Source of the DNA: Candidatus Eiseniibacteriota bacterium
GTDB lineage: Bacteria > Eisenbacteria > RBG-16-71-46 > JAFGJU01
Assembly: GCA_016928935.1 (NCBI GenBank)
Contig: JAFGJU010000007.1
Coordinates: 15,155 to 79,154, forward strand
Reading direction: 5' to 3'
DNA: 64,000 nucleotides
In this document: positions 25,492 to 31,859 of the stretch, piece after piece
How the letters are laid out: every line of letters begins with the position of its first letter
Position numbering within the stretch: the stretch's first letter is position 1
The notes under the pieces: model-generated
The model's input: the letters and a program-made list of their open reading frames with translations, nothing else
Database searches by the model: none
Told to the model about the DNA's origin: nothing
Made by a program: the position numbers and the translations under genes

Positions 25492-25785
25492 CTATCTCTT
25501 AGATTCGGAGGCTCTGCCTATGGGCAGCACGTCCTCAAGGCTGGAGTGAGGTCTCGGGATAATGTGCACCGACACCACCTCGCCGACCTTGCTCGCGGCG
25601 CTGCCGCCCGCGTCCGTCGCGGCCCTCACCGCGGCCACGTCACCTCTCACAATCGCGGTCACGTACCCGCCGCCGGTCCTCTCGTATCCTATGAGTCTGA
25701 CCTTGGCCGCCTTGACCATCGCGTCCGAAGCCTCGACCATCGCGACGAAGCCTCGCGTCTCGATCAAACCAAGAGCTTCTTCCAT
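25492..25785 (-). CDS. Hexameric BMC shell protein (BMC-H)
   Basis: 97 residues from the second ATG (25785), which sits 7 nt after CGGAGG; the ATG two codons upstream is too close to that site. Pfam-BMC features: [27 protein letters not shown], the pore-side [21 protein letters not shown] and the [13 protein letters not shown] end. It forms the hexagonal facet tiles. The C-terminal extension after SLEDVLP is longer than in its neighbour. The two BMC-H share long identical runs and look like a tandem duplication. Confidence 0.95.
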   Translation of the reverse strand: MEEALGLIETRGFVAMVEASDAMVKAAKVRLIGYERTGGGYVTAIVRGDVAAVRAATDAGGSAASKVGEVVSVHIIPRPHSSLEDVLPIGRASESKR

Positions 25786-25816
25786 CTCCATTCCTCCGTT
25801 CGGGACTGGCCGACGT

Positions 25817-26089
25817 CTACTTCAACAACGGCTCCTCAAGCTGAGAGTGAGGACTGGGTATCACGTGCGAAGACACCAGCTCCCCCGTCTTCTGCGCCGC
25901 CGCGGCTCCGGCCTGCACAGCGGCCTTGACGGCGCCGACGTCCCCTCTCACCAGCGCGGTCACGTACCCGCCGCCGGTCCTCTCGTACTTCACTAAAGTC
26001 ACTTTGGCGGCCTTGACCATCGCGTCCGACGCCTCCACCATCCCCACGAACCCCTTGGTCTCAATCATCCCCAGAGCTTCTCCCTGCAA
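25817..26089 (-). CDS. Hexameric BMC shell protein (BMC-H)
   Basis: 90 residues from a TTG with AGGAGGTGA 5 nt upstream; an in-frame GTG overlaps that ribosome site and is unlikely. Same fold as its neighbour: [33 protein letters not shown], pore strand [20 protein letters not shown] and a short end [17 protein letters not shown]. It is probably the main facet protein, being closest to the operon promoter after PduL. The gap to the next BMC-H is 25 bp. Confidence 0.95.
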   Translation of the reverse strand: MQGEALGMIETKGFVGMVEASDAMVKAAKVTLVKYERTGGGYVTALVRGDVGAVKAAVQAGAAAAQKTGELVSSHVIPSPHSQLEEPLLK

Positions 26090-26151
26090 TAGAATCACCT
26101 CCTGCCGAAGACGGCGTTAGTCTCTACCCCCAAAATTAGCATTGACCCACG

Positions 26152-26895
26152 TCACAGTATCTCGACCAACGTGCCGCAATGAACGTCCGCCGCGTTGGCG
26201 TCGTCCGTGTCCAGATGCATCTCCAACACGTAGGAAGAACTCACCCGCATAAGCACGTTCTCAAAGACGACTCCCTTCTGACCGTACACGCGCACCGACA
26301 CCGTCTGTCCGTCCTCCACACCCAGCCTCTCCGCGTCTTCGGGCGCGGCGTGCACGTGCCTCAACGCTCTTATGCCGCCCTCCTTCAGGCTGATCGCGCC
26401 CCTGGGCCCGACCAACACGATCGGCGCGCTGCCCTCGAGTTTTCCCGAGTCTCTGACCGGAAGCTCCATGCCCAGCGCCACGCCGTCCGTCCTGGACAGC
26501 TCCGCCTGCGTGTACTCCCGGATGGGCCCGATGATACGCACGTCCTGAATTGAGTGCATCCGCGGCCCCACTACCGTGAGGGTCTCCTTCGCGGAGAACT
26601 CACCGGGCTGGCTCAGGTCTCGAAACCTCGTGAGCTCGCATCCCGCCCCGTACGTGGCGTCCAGCACTCCCCTCGTCAGGTGCACGTGCCTCGCGGATAC
26701 CGCCACCGGCACCAGCCGCGACGCGACACCCTTCAGGCGCTCTCTCACTCTGGCCAGCACCGCTGCCGTGAGCTGGCTCAGGTCTGTTTCACCCAGGCTC
26801 GCGAGCCCCGCTTCCGCGTCGCCGGTCCATCCCACACCCTCGCAGTAACCGCATTCCTGGCAGGCCGTGCTTCTTCTTTCCACTCGGACCCCCAA
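26152..26895 (-). CDS. pduL: PduL-type phosphotransacylase of the BMC
   Basis: 247 residues from a TTG; a GTG at 26883 (5th codon) is an alternative start. The core has the two PduL halves with zinc-site motifs VPVAVSARHVHLT (His70, His72), ALRHVHAAPEDAERLGV and EMHLDTDDANA. It converts acyl-CoA and phosphate to acyl-phosphate and CoA, recycling CoA inside the shell. A helix at ~38-55 (DLSQLTAAVLARVRERLK) resembles an encapsulation peptide. Ahead of it is an unusual C-x2-C-x2-C cluster (Cys12, 15, 18). First gene of the BMC operon, directly behind a strong promoter. Confidence 0.95.
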   Translation of the reverse strand: MGVRVERRSTACQECGYCEGVGWTGDAEAGLASLGETDLSQLTAAVLARVRERLKGVASRLVPVAVSARHVHLTRGVLDATYGAGCELTRFRDLSQPGEFSAKETLTVVGPRMHSIQDVRIIGPIREYTQAELSRTDGVALGMELPVRDSGKLEGSAPIVLVGPRGAISLKEGGIRALRHVHAAPEDAERLGVEDGQTVSVRVYGQKGVVFENVLMRVSSSYVLEMHLDTDDANAADVHCGTLVEIL

Positions 26896-26933
26896 TGACC
26901 GTCGACCGCTGGCGCAACTGATTAGGTGTGGGT

Positions 26934-26963
26934 AAATTAGCAGAGGGCCGCAATTACTGTCAA
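26934..26963 (-). promoter_or_regulatory. Sigma-70-type promoter of the BMC operon
   Basis: On the minus strand TTGACA (26963-26958), an 18-bp spacer and TAATTT (26939-26934). The predicted start near 26927 leaves a leader of only 30-45 nt. No operator palindrome is seen, and no regulator gene is adjacent. Confidence 0.78.
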
Positions 26964-26969
26964 CTCTTA

Positions 26970-27531
26970 AAGAGACTCCTGGCTGCGAGCCCGGAGAGGC
27001 GCCGGGTGGCGCGGGTCGCGAGGTGAAGCGGGCTATCTCCTGCCGGTTGAGACGTGGAATCGGCCACGGCCAGAGGCCGCGGAGCCGCGTTCCGCGAGGG
27101 GTGCGAGGTCCCCGGTGGTTCCTCGTTCAAGAAGAATGGAAGCGCGGGGAGCCTCCCGGGCACAAGATCCCTCCCCTGCGACGACGGAGGAAATCGCAAG
27201 GCGAGTTTCTCGCTGAGGCAGAAGTCGGAAGGATTGTTGATGAGAAGAACAGGACCCTTGCCGCGTTTGTCTCCCCGGCCTCCTACTCGACTGTGTTGTT
27301 CGCACCACGCGGTGAATACAACTTCCGTGCCATCCGCTCGGGGCACGCTGCAAGCCGGCGTGGCTGTTCAGGCTCAACGAGTTGGCCGTGGGATAACACA
27401 GACTTCACAGGACTGCGCTCAATTCACAGCGTGAACCCCGTGCACGCCCGCCGGGGCCGTCCCGGATTTCCCCAAGTCAACACGCGACATGCGGCCGGGA
27501 ACTGAGTTCACGCATACGCAACCGGCGCGCC
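26970..27531. other. 560-bp intergenic stretch with no gene recognised
   Basis: Several open frames exist on both strands, but none has a ribosome site plus a recognisable domain, and their residue composition is that of random GC-rich frames. No tRNA, CRISPR or insertion-sequence ends were found. It may hold a decayed gene or a non-coding RNA. Confidence 0.45.
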
Positions 27532-27573
27532 GCTCGGGGCTCCGGGGCCGAGCATATGGGCCCGGCCCCGAGC
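27532..27573. repeat. Inverted repeat
   Basis: GCTCGGGGC (27532-27540) and GCCCCGAGC (27565-27573) are a perfect 9-bp inverted repeat around a further GC-rich, partly self-complementary core containing CATATG. It lies just outside the larger hairpin at 27599-27664. Confidence 0.5.
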
Positions 27574-27598
27574 CAAACGGCCCCGGCCTGGAAGCAAG

Positions 27599-27664
27599 AG
27601 GCTCCGTCCGACGACTCTCTGGCGGTCACCCGGGTGAGGGGTGACCGCCTGTCGGACGGAGCCT
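27599..27664 (-). terminator. Very strong 66-nt two-stage hairpin after the PDZ gene
   Basis: The outer stem is a perfect 14 bp (AGGCTCCGTCCGAC at 27599-27612 with its complement at 27651-27664). The inner stem is a perfect 11 bp (27621-27631 with 27639-27649) around a 7-nt loop. The only asymmetry is 8 nt against 1. It starts about 33 bp beyond the PDZ-protein stop codon and is followed on the minus strand by CTCTTGCTTCC. It is probably that gene's terminator or an mRNA-stabilising 3' end. Confidence 0.65.
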
Positions 27665-27697
27665 AATTCCCAATCTCGCCTGACGGAGTGTCGGCGG

Positions 27698-28714
27698 CTA
27701 TCGTGAGCCCAGTTCCTCGTCGAGCTCCTCCAAACGCTCCTTCAGCTTCTCCAGTTCCTCGGACAGGGCCTCCATGCGGCGCTCCAGATCGGCGTTACGC
27801 TTCATGTCCTCCAGCCCGGGCACGATGAAATCGTGCTTGAACTCCAGGCCCTTCTCGCCGATGCCCTCCATCCACGCGCGGAACGGACCCTTCTCCAGCG
27901 TGACCTTGAGGCTGAGCGGCTTGCCCTTCCTCACCAGCGAGACTTCCACCGTCTCGCCGTCCTCCTTGTCCCCCAGGGTATCGGTGAGCTCTCTCGTGTC
28001 AGCCACCTTCTCGCCGTCGATCGCCGTGATGACGTCGCCGGCCTTCATGCCGGCCTCTTCGGCCGCGCTCCCGTCCAGGACCTCAGTCACGAGCACGCCC
28101 TCCTCGACGCCGAAGTACTCTCCCAGGCCTCCACTCACCTCCTGGACGTTGACTCCCAGATGCCCGCGGTCCAACTCGATCCTGAGCCGTCTGAGCGGCG
28201 GCATGGTCTCGGACCACATGGACCTCGATTTGGGAAACAGGATCGCCTTGTCCCCGGGTTTCTTCGCGGGCACCGCCCCCAGAGTCACGCCGATTCTGCG
28301 TTTCTTCCCGTCCCTCACCACGGAGACGACCACCTCGCTGCCCGGCTTCTTCGCCCGTATCAACTCCACCAGGTCGTCAGGCGCCTCTACGTCCTTTCCG
28401 CTCACGGACTGTATGAGGTCCCCGAGGCGTATGCCGGCCTTGTCGGCCGGGCTTCCGTCCGTCACGCCCGCCACCACCACGCCCGTGAACTCGTCCTCGA
28501 TGTCCAGTACCTCTCTAAGCTCTTCATCCAGGTCCTGCACGACCACTCCCAACCACGCATTCCCCGCCGTCGACTTCTCGGAGGAAGTGCTCGCGCACGG
28601 GAGCACTCCCGCCTGCGCGTCGCACTCGCCCGCCGACGCCGACGGTGAGAGAATGAGCGACCAGAGGACCAGCCACACCGGAAGACCCAGAAGAGCTTCA
28701 TAGCGACGACTCAT
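27698..28714 (-). CDS. Exported protein with two PDZ domains and a C-terminal coiled coil
   Basis: 338 residues, ATG with AAGGAGGT upstream. A signal peptide (~1-28) precedes two PDZ domains: NAWLGVVVQDLDEELREVL...GDLIQSVSGKDVEAPDDLVELI (~52-145) and GHLGVNVQEVSGGLGEYFGVEEGV...GDVITAIDGEKVADTRELTD (~185-270). The tail (~300-338) is a charged heptad-like helix rich in Glu, Leu and Arg. No trypsin-like or other protease domain is attached, so it is not DegP. It is probably a periplasmic scaffold or chaperone partner. Specific function unknown. Confidence 0.85.
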   Translation of the reverse strand: MSRRYEALLGLPVWLVLWSLILSPSASAGECDAQAGVLPCASTSSEKSTAGNAWLGVVVQDLDEELREVLDIEDEFTGVVVAGVTDGSPADKAGIRLGDLIQSVSGKDVEAPDDLVELIRAKKPGSEVVVSVVRDGKKRRIGVTLGAVPAKKPGDKAILFPKSRSMWSETMPPLRRLRIELDRGHLGVNVQEVSGGLGEYFGVEEGVLVTEVLDGSAAEEAGMKAGDVITAIDGEKVADTRELTDTLGDKEDGETVEVSLVRKGKPLSLKVTLEKGPFRAWMEGIGEKGLEFKHDFIVPGLEDMKRNADLERRMEALSEELEKLKERLEELDEELGSR

Positions 28715-28989
28715 GTCCTGACCTCCTTACGCAAAGAGTTTCCCGCCGTGGAATTTCGGAACCGCCTGCACCTGAGGCGCCCCGAGCCTCGCAACCAGGT
28801 TCTTGAACACCCCGTGCCCACGCGAAGTTCCGTGCGCTGCGGACCGGCGAGGGTCGCGCATTGAAGCCCGGGCCACAAGCCGCGGGAGACAGCACCAGCC
28901 GGCCGCGGCGTCAGTCGAGACGGGCCCGCCGACAATGCAGTCTCGTGCTCGCCGGTGCCGCGAACCTCGCGACCGCGCCCGACTCGCGG
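28715..28989. other. 275-bp gap upstream of the PDZ gene
   Basis: Contains the ribosome site AAGGAGGT of the PDZ gene at its left edge. No convincing -35/-10 pair, open frame or hairpin was identified in the rest. Confidence 0.4.
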
Positions 28990-30186
28990 TCAGCGGCGCT
29001 CGGCCCCCTTGCCCTGCGCGCCGATCACACCACACGAGTCGCTCAGGGCTGGAGAACCTTCCTTGAGCCTGAAGTCTCCCTTCTCAGGAGAGTGAAGCAG
29101 CGGGTCCTCGCGCAGTTCATGAGTGTCCGTGAGAACTCCGAAATAGTCGCCCGTGGAGTTCTTCCAGAACAGGTTGCACGAAAGCACCGGAGTGGCGTTG
29201 TCCTTGCAGTAGACCGCGTAGCCCGGCGAATTGCCGTAGAACAGGTTGTTCACGATGCTGGGAAACACGCCTTCGAAGTACGCGCCGGCGCAGAGAGAAT
29301 CCACTCCGGAGTTCAGCGCGATTGTGTTTCCCTCCAGGTTCGGCGCCGCACCCCTCGTCATGGCTACCGCCCCACCTCTGGCGCCGCTGTTCTCGACCAG
29401 AATGTTTCCCCTTATGACGCCTCCGGACTCTATGGCGCCAATCGCACCCCCCTCCTCCGATTCGTCCCGCTCACCCTTGACGGCCCTGTTGCGCTTGAAC
29501 AGGTTTCCCTCGATCAACGGCTCGGCCCCGTTCAGGAACATTCCTCCGCCGCTCTGCGCCAGGTTCTCCAAAATCACGTTGCCCCTGACCCGGGCGGCCG
29601 ACGACTTCGCCAGGAATATCCCTCCGCCCAACTCGGCGCTGTTTCCCTCGACGAGGTTCGAGTCTATATCGGGGCTTATGAACATGCTGTACACCGCGCC
29701 GCCGAAAGAGGCCCTGTTCCGGATGAACTTGTTATCTCTTATCTTGGAATTCGACCACAGCGCACAGAGCCCTCCGCCGTACTTGGCCGAGTCCTGCGTG
29801 AACACGTTGCCGACCACCGTGGGAAACGAACTGCTCAGAAGGACACCCCCGCCGTTCACGCCCACGCCGTTCCTGAACGTGAAGCCCTTTATGACGGCCG
29901 TGCTGTCCACCTGCTCGCACCGCAAGGCGATGTCTTTACGCCCGGCGTCTATGACGGTCTTCGCCGCCCCCGCCGTTCCGATGAGCGACACGGTCTTCCT
30001 GACTATCAGGTTTTCCTTGTACACCCCCGGCCCCACCAGCACCGTGTCCCCGGGCGACGCCGCGTCAATCGCCCTCTGAACCGTCTTGTAACGCGACGGG
30101 ACTTTGAAAGTGCGGCCGAATGCGGCCGGGACCGCCGAGGCCGCCACCAGTGCCGCCAGCAGCACAAACACACAAGTCTTCTTCAC
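28990..30186 (-). CDS. Secreted right-handed parallel beta-helix protein
   Basis: 398 residues with a clear signal peptide (MKKTCVFVLLAALVAASAVPAAFG). The mature start, FKVPSRYKTVQRAIDAASPGDTVLVGPGVYKENL, is the DUF1565/pectate-lyase-like entry to a right-handed beta-helix. It is followed by about ten coils, each around 22-24 residues, with repeated N-x-A-x-x-G-G-G or N-x-F steps (GGGIFLAKSSAARVRGNVI and similar). No catalytic residues of a pectin lyase can be assigned with confidence. Such proteins bind or cleave polysaccharides or serve as surface proteins. It has its own promoter. Confidence 0.85.
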   Translation of the reverse strand: MKKTCVFVLLAALVAASAVPAAFGRTFKVPSRYKTVQRAIDAASPGDTVLVGPGVYKENLIVRKTVSLIGTAGAAKTVIDAGRKDIALRCEQVDSTAVIKGFTFRNGVGVNGGGVLLSSSFPTVVGNVFTQDSAKYGGGLCALWSNSKIRDNKFIRNRASFGGAVYSMFISPDIDSNLVEGNSAELGGGIFLAKSSAARVRGNVILENLAQSGGGMFLNGAEPLIEGNLFKRNRAVKGERDESEEGGAIGAIESGGVIRGNILVENSGARGGAVAMTRGAAPNLEGNTIALNSGVDSLCAGAYFEGVFPSIVNNLFYGNSPGYAVYCKDNATPVLSCNLFWKNSTGDYFGVLTDTHELREDPLLHSPEKGDFRLKEGSPALSDSCGVIGAQGKGAERR

Positions 30187-30261
30187 TCTCGACTCCTTTC
30201 AGCACGGGGGTTCTCATGTTTTACACAACTGGGAAGTCCGGAAGTTCCGGCCTGTTGGCGA

Positions 30262-30291
30262 ATTGTAGACGTCTGACCGGCCCGCTGTCAA
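30262..30291 (-). promoter_or_regulatory. Sigma-70-type promoter of the beta-helix gene
   Basis: On the minus strand TTGACA (30291-30286), an 18-bp spacer and TACAAT (30267-30262). It lies about 75 bp before the start codon, which carries an AAAGGAG site. Confidence 0.78.
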
Positions 30292-30353
30292 GGCGCGGGG
30301 ACGCGCCGCGGAGCGCAGCGCGGGTCGGTGGGCAGGCGCACGGCAGGAGACGG

Positions 30354-30899
30354 CTAAAGGCCCAGCTCGGCGTCGATCTCGGACATGGCCTCCAGGGACA
30401 GCGCGAGGAACTCCTCCAGCTCCAGTCCCAGGGTAGAGCAGGTCTTGATCTGCTCCCGATTGGCGCCCCTCGCGAAGCTCTTCTCCTTGAACCTGTTCAA
30501 TACGAACGAAAGATCGACGTTCCGCAGCTTCTTGGTCGGGTGCATCAGAGCGCTGGCCACTATGAGCCCCGTCACGGGATCGGCAGCGATTATCGCCTTG
30601 TCCATCGCGGACACGGCTTCGGCGTGATTGACGTGGCTCCTTATCGCCCGCAGGACCTCGGCCGGCAGGCCCTTGTCGGACAGCATCTCCACGGCCATGA
30701 GTCCGTGCCTGGCGGGGTCCTTGGAAGTGTAGTCGTAATCGAGGTCGTGCACCAGGCCGGCCAGGCCCCATTGCTCCTCGTCTCCACCCAGCCGGCGCGC
30801 CAACTTCTTCATGACGGCTTCCACGGCCAGCATGTGCTTTACGAGGTTCGACGATGAGACGTGCGAGTTGACGAGGTCCAGCGCTTCCTGGCGCGTCAT
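30354..30899 (-). CDS. HD-domain hydrolase
   Basis: The ATG at 30899 with TAGGAG upstream gives 181 residues; an open frame extends further upstream but runs into the preceding gene. Metal-binding residues fit the HD superfamily: His22, His51-Asp52 (GLVHDLDYDY), and a later Asp in AIIAADPVTGLI. The tail resembles the small YqeK/predicted hydrolase HD proteins (LMHPTKKLRNVDLSFVLNRFKEKSFARG). Probably a metal-dependent phosphohydrolase acting on a nucleotide or sugar phosphate. Last gene of the PTS-IIA / zinc ribbon / HD operon. Confidence 0.85.
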   Translation of the reverse strand: MTRQEALDLVNSHVSSSNLVKHMLAVEAVMKKLARRLGGDEEQWGLAGLVHDLDYDYTSKDPARHGLMAVEMLSDKGLPAEVLRAIRSHVNHAEAVSAMDKAIIAADPVTGLIVASALMHPTKKLRNVDLSFVLNRFKEKSFARGANREQIKTCSTLGLELEEFLALSLEAMSEIDAELGL

Positions 30900-30907
30900 A
30901 GAGACTC

Positions 30908-31264
30908 CTAAAGCCAGTAGAGAATCCTGCCGCAGTTCTCGCACAGCTGGATTTCCGAGTCTTCCAGCTTCTTGGGGGCCATTGACGTGGGCAGAGTGAC
31001 GAAACAGCCCAGGCAGACCCTGCCTTCGACCGGCACGACGGCCCTGCCGTACCGCTTCGATATCCTTTCGTACAGACTCAACCATCTGGGCCCTATCTGC
31101 TCAGCCAGCTTCGCCCTCGCCGTCTGCAGCGTCTCCAGATTCTTGAGGCTGAATCCCAGATTCTTCTCTTCACCCGAGGCCTCGGGGTCGTGCGCTTCAC
31201 GAATCATCAGGTCGAGGTCCTGGAGTGCCACCAGCAGCCGCAACGTTCGCTTGCTATTGGGCAT
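30908..31264 (-). CDS. Short C4 zinc-ribbon protein (DUF164/zf-RING_7 type)
   Basis: 118 residues. A helical N-terminal half (~1-75) leads to a ribbon C-x2-C (RVCLGCFVTLPTS) and C-x2-C-G-R-I-L-Y (QLCENCGRILYW). This ending is diagnostic of the DUF164 C4-zinc-ribbon family (CdsZ-like), but the usual long coiled coil of ~160 residues is missing, so this is a short form. Homologues have proposed nucleic-acid-binding roles. It overlaps the end of the PTS-IIA gene by 11 bp and is followed by the HD gene after 8 bp. Confidence 0.82.
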   Translation of the reverse strand: MPNSKRTLRLLVALQDLDLMIREAHDPEASGEEKNLGFSLKNLETLQTARAKLAEQIGPRWLSLYERISKRYGRAVVPVEGRVCLGCFVTLPTSMAPKKLEDSEIQLCENCGRILYWL

Positions 31265-31766
31265 CGGGGAAAAACACCTTCTTCAGTTCATCCAGGTTAT
31301 CCAACTTCATCAACTTGGAGCGTACCCGAGACTCCTTCACCTTCTCGACGATCTTCCCGAGCACCGGCAGATAGATGTTGGTCCGCTCCTGCGGAGGCGC
31401 GACTATCATGAAGAAGAGATGCACGGGCTGCCTGTCCAGTGAGTCGTAATCGACCCCGCCCACCGAGCGCGCGAACACCAAGCTCAATTCCGGCGCGGCC
31501 AGGGAGCGGCCGTGAGGGATCGCGATGCCCTTTCCGATTCCGGTGCTTCCGAGGTTCTCCCGTCTGGAAATCATCTCCAGCACCAGCGCCTTGTCCTTGA
31601 CTCGGCCGTTCTGAAAAAGATGGTCCACCATCTCTTCCAGGACCTGGTGCTTGGCTGTGGCTTTGAGTTCGGGGACGAAGAGGGCGGCGCCGAAACAAGC
31701 GGCGAGTTTGGCTTCTTTCATGATAGTAAGTGTCGACATAGGGAGCACGGTGGCCGTGGGGCTCAA
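31254..31766 (-). CDS. PTS EIIA-family protein (fructose/nitrogen type)
   Basis: 170 residues from a TTG; an ATG at 31739 giving 161 residues is also possible, and neither has a strong ribosome site. The phosphorylatable histidine is in GKGIAIPHGRS, with flanking family motifs ENLGSTGIGKG and VHLFFMIVAPPQERTNIYLPVL. No EIIB, EIIC or HPr gene is nearby. A regulatory PtsN-like role is therefore more likely than sugar uptake. Promoter at 31801-31830. Confidence 0.88.
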   Translation of the reverse strand: MSPTATVLPMSTLTIMKEAKLAACFGAALFVPELKATAKHQVLEEMVDHLFQNGRVKDKALVLEMISRRENLGSTGIGKGIAIPHGRSLAAPELSLVFARSVGGVDYDSLDRQPVHLFFMIVAPPQERTNIYLPVLGKIVEKVKESRVRSKLMKLDNLDELKKVFFPDAQ

Positions 31767-31800
31767 CCGTGGCCCGCCTCAACGACCACTTCCGTCCGGT

Positions 31801-31830
31801 AGTATAGACAACCGGGCCGCCGTCAGTCAA
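31801..31830 (-). promoter_or_regulatory. Sigma-70-type promoter of the PTS-IIA operon
   Basis: On the minus strand TTGACT (31830-31825), an 18-bp spacer and the near-perfect TATACT (31806-31801). Confidence 0.78.
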
Positions 31831-31859
31831 CAGCTATTTTCCGGCTTCCACGGGCCCCG

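Noticed and set aside
27295..27330. String GCGGTGAATAC resembling the 3' end of 16S rRNA
   Set aside because: Only about 11 bases agree and flanking rRNA sequence is absent; judged chance.
26960..27346. 128-codon minus-strand open frame overlapping the BMC promoter region
   Set aside because: No ribosome site or recognisable domain, and it overlaps the -35 of the BMC promoter.
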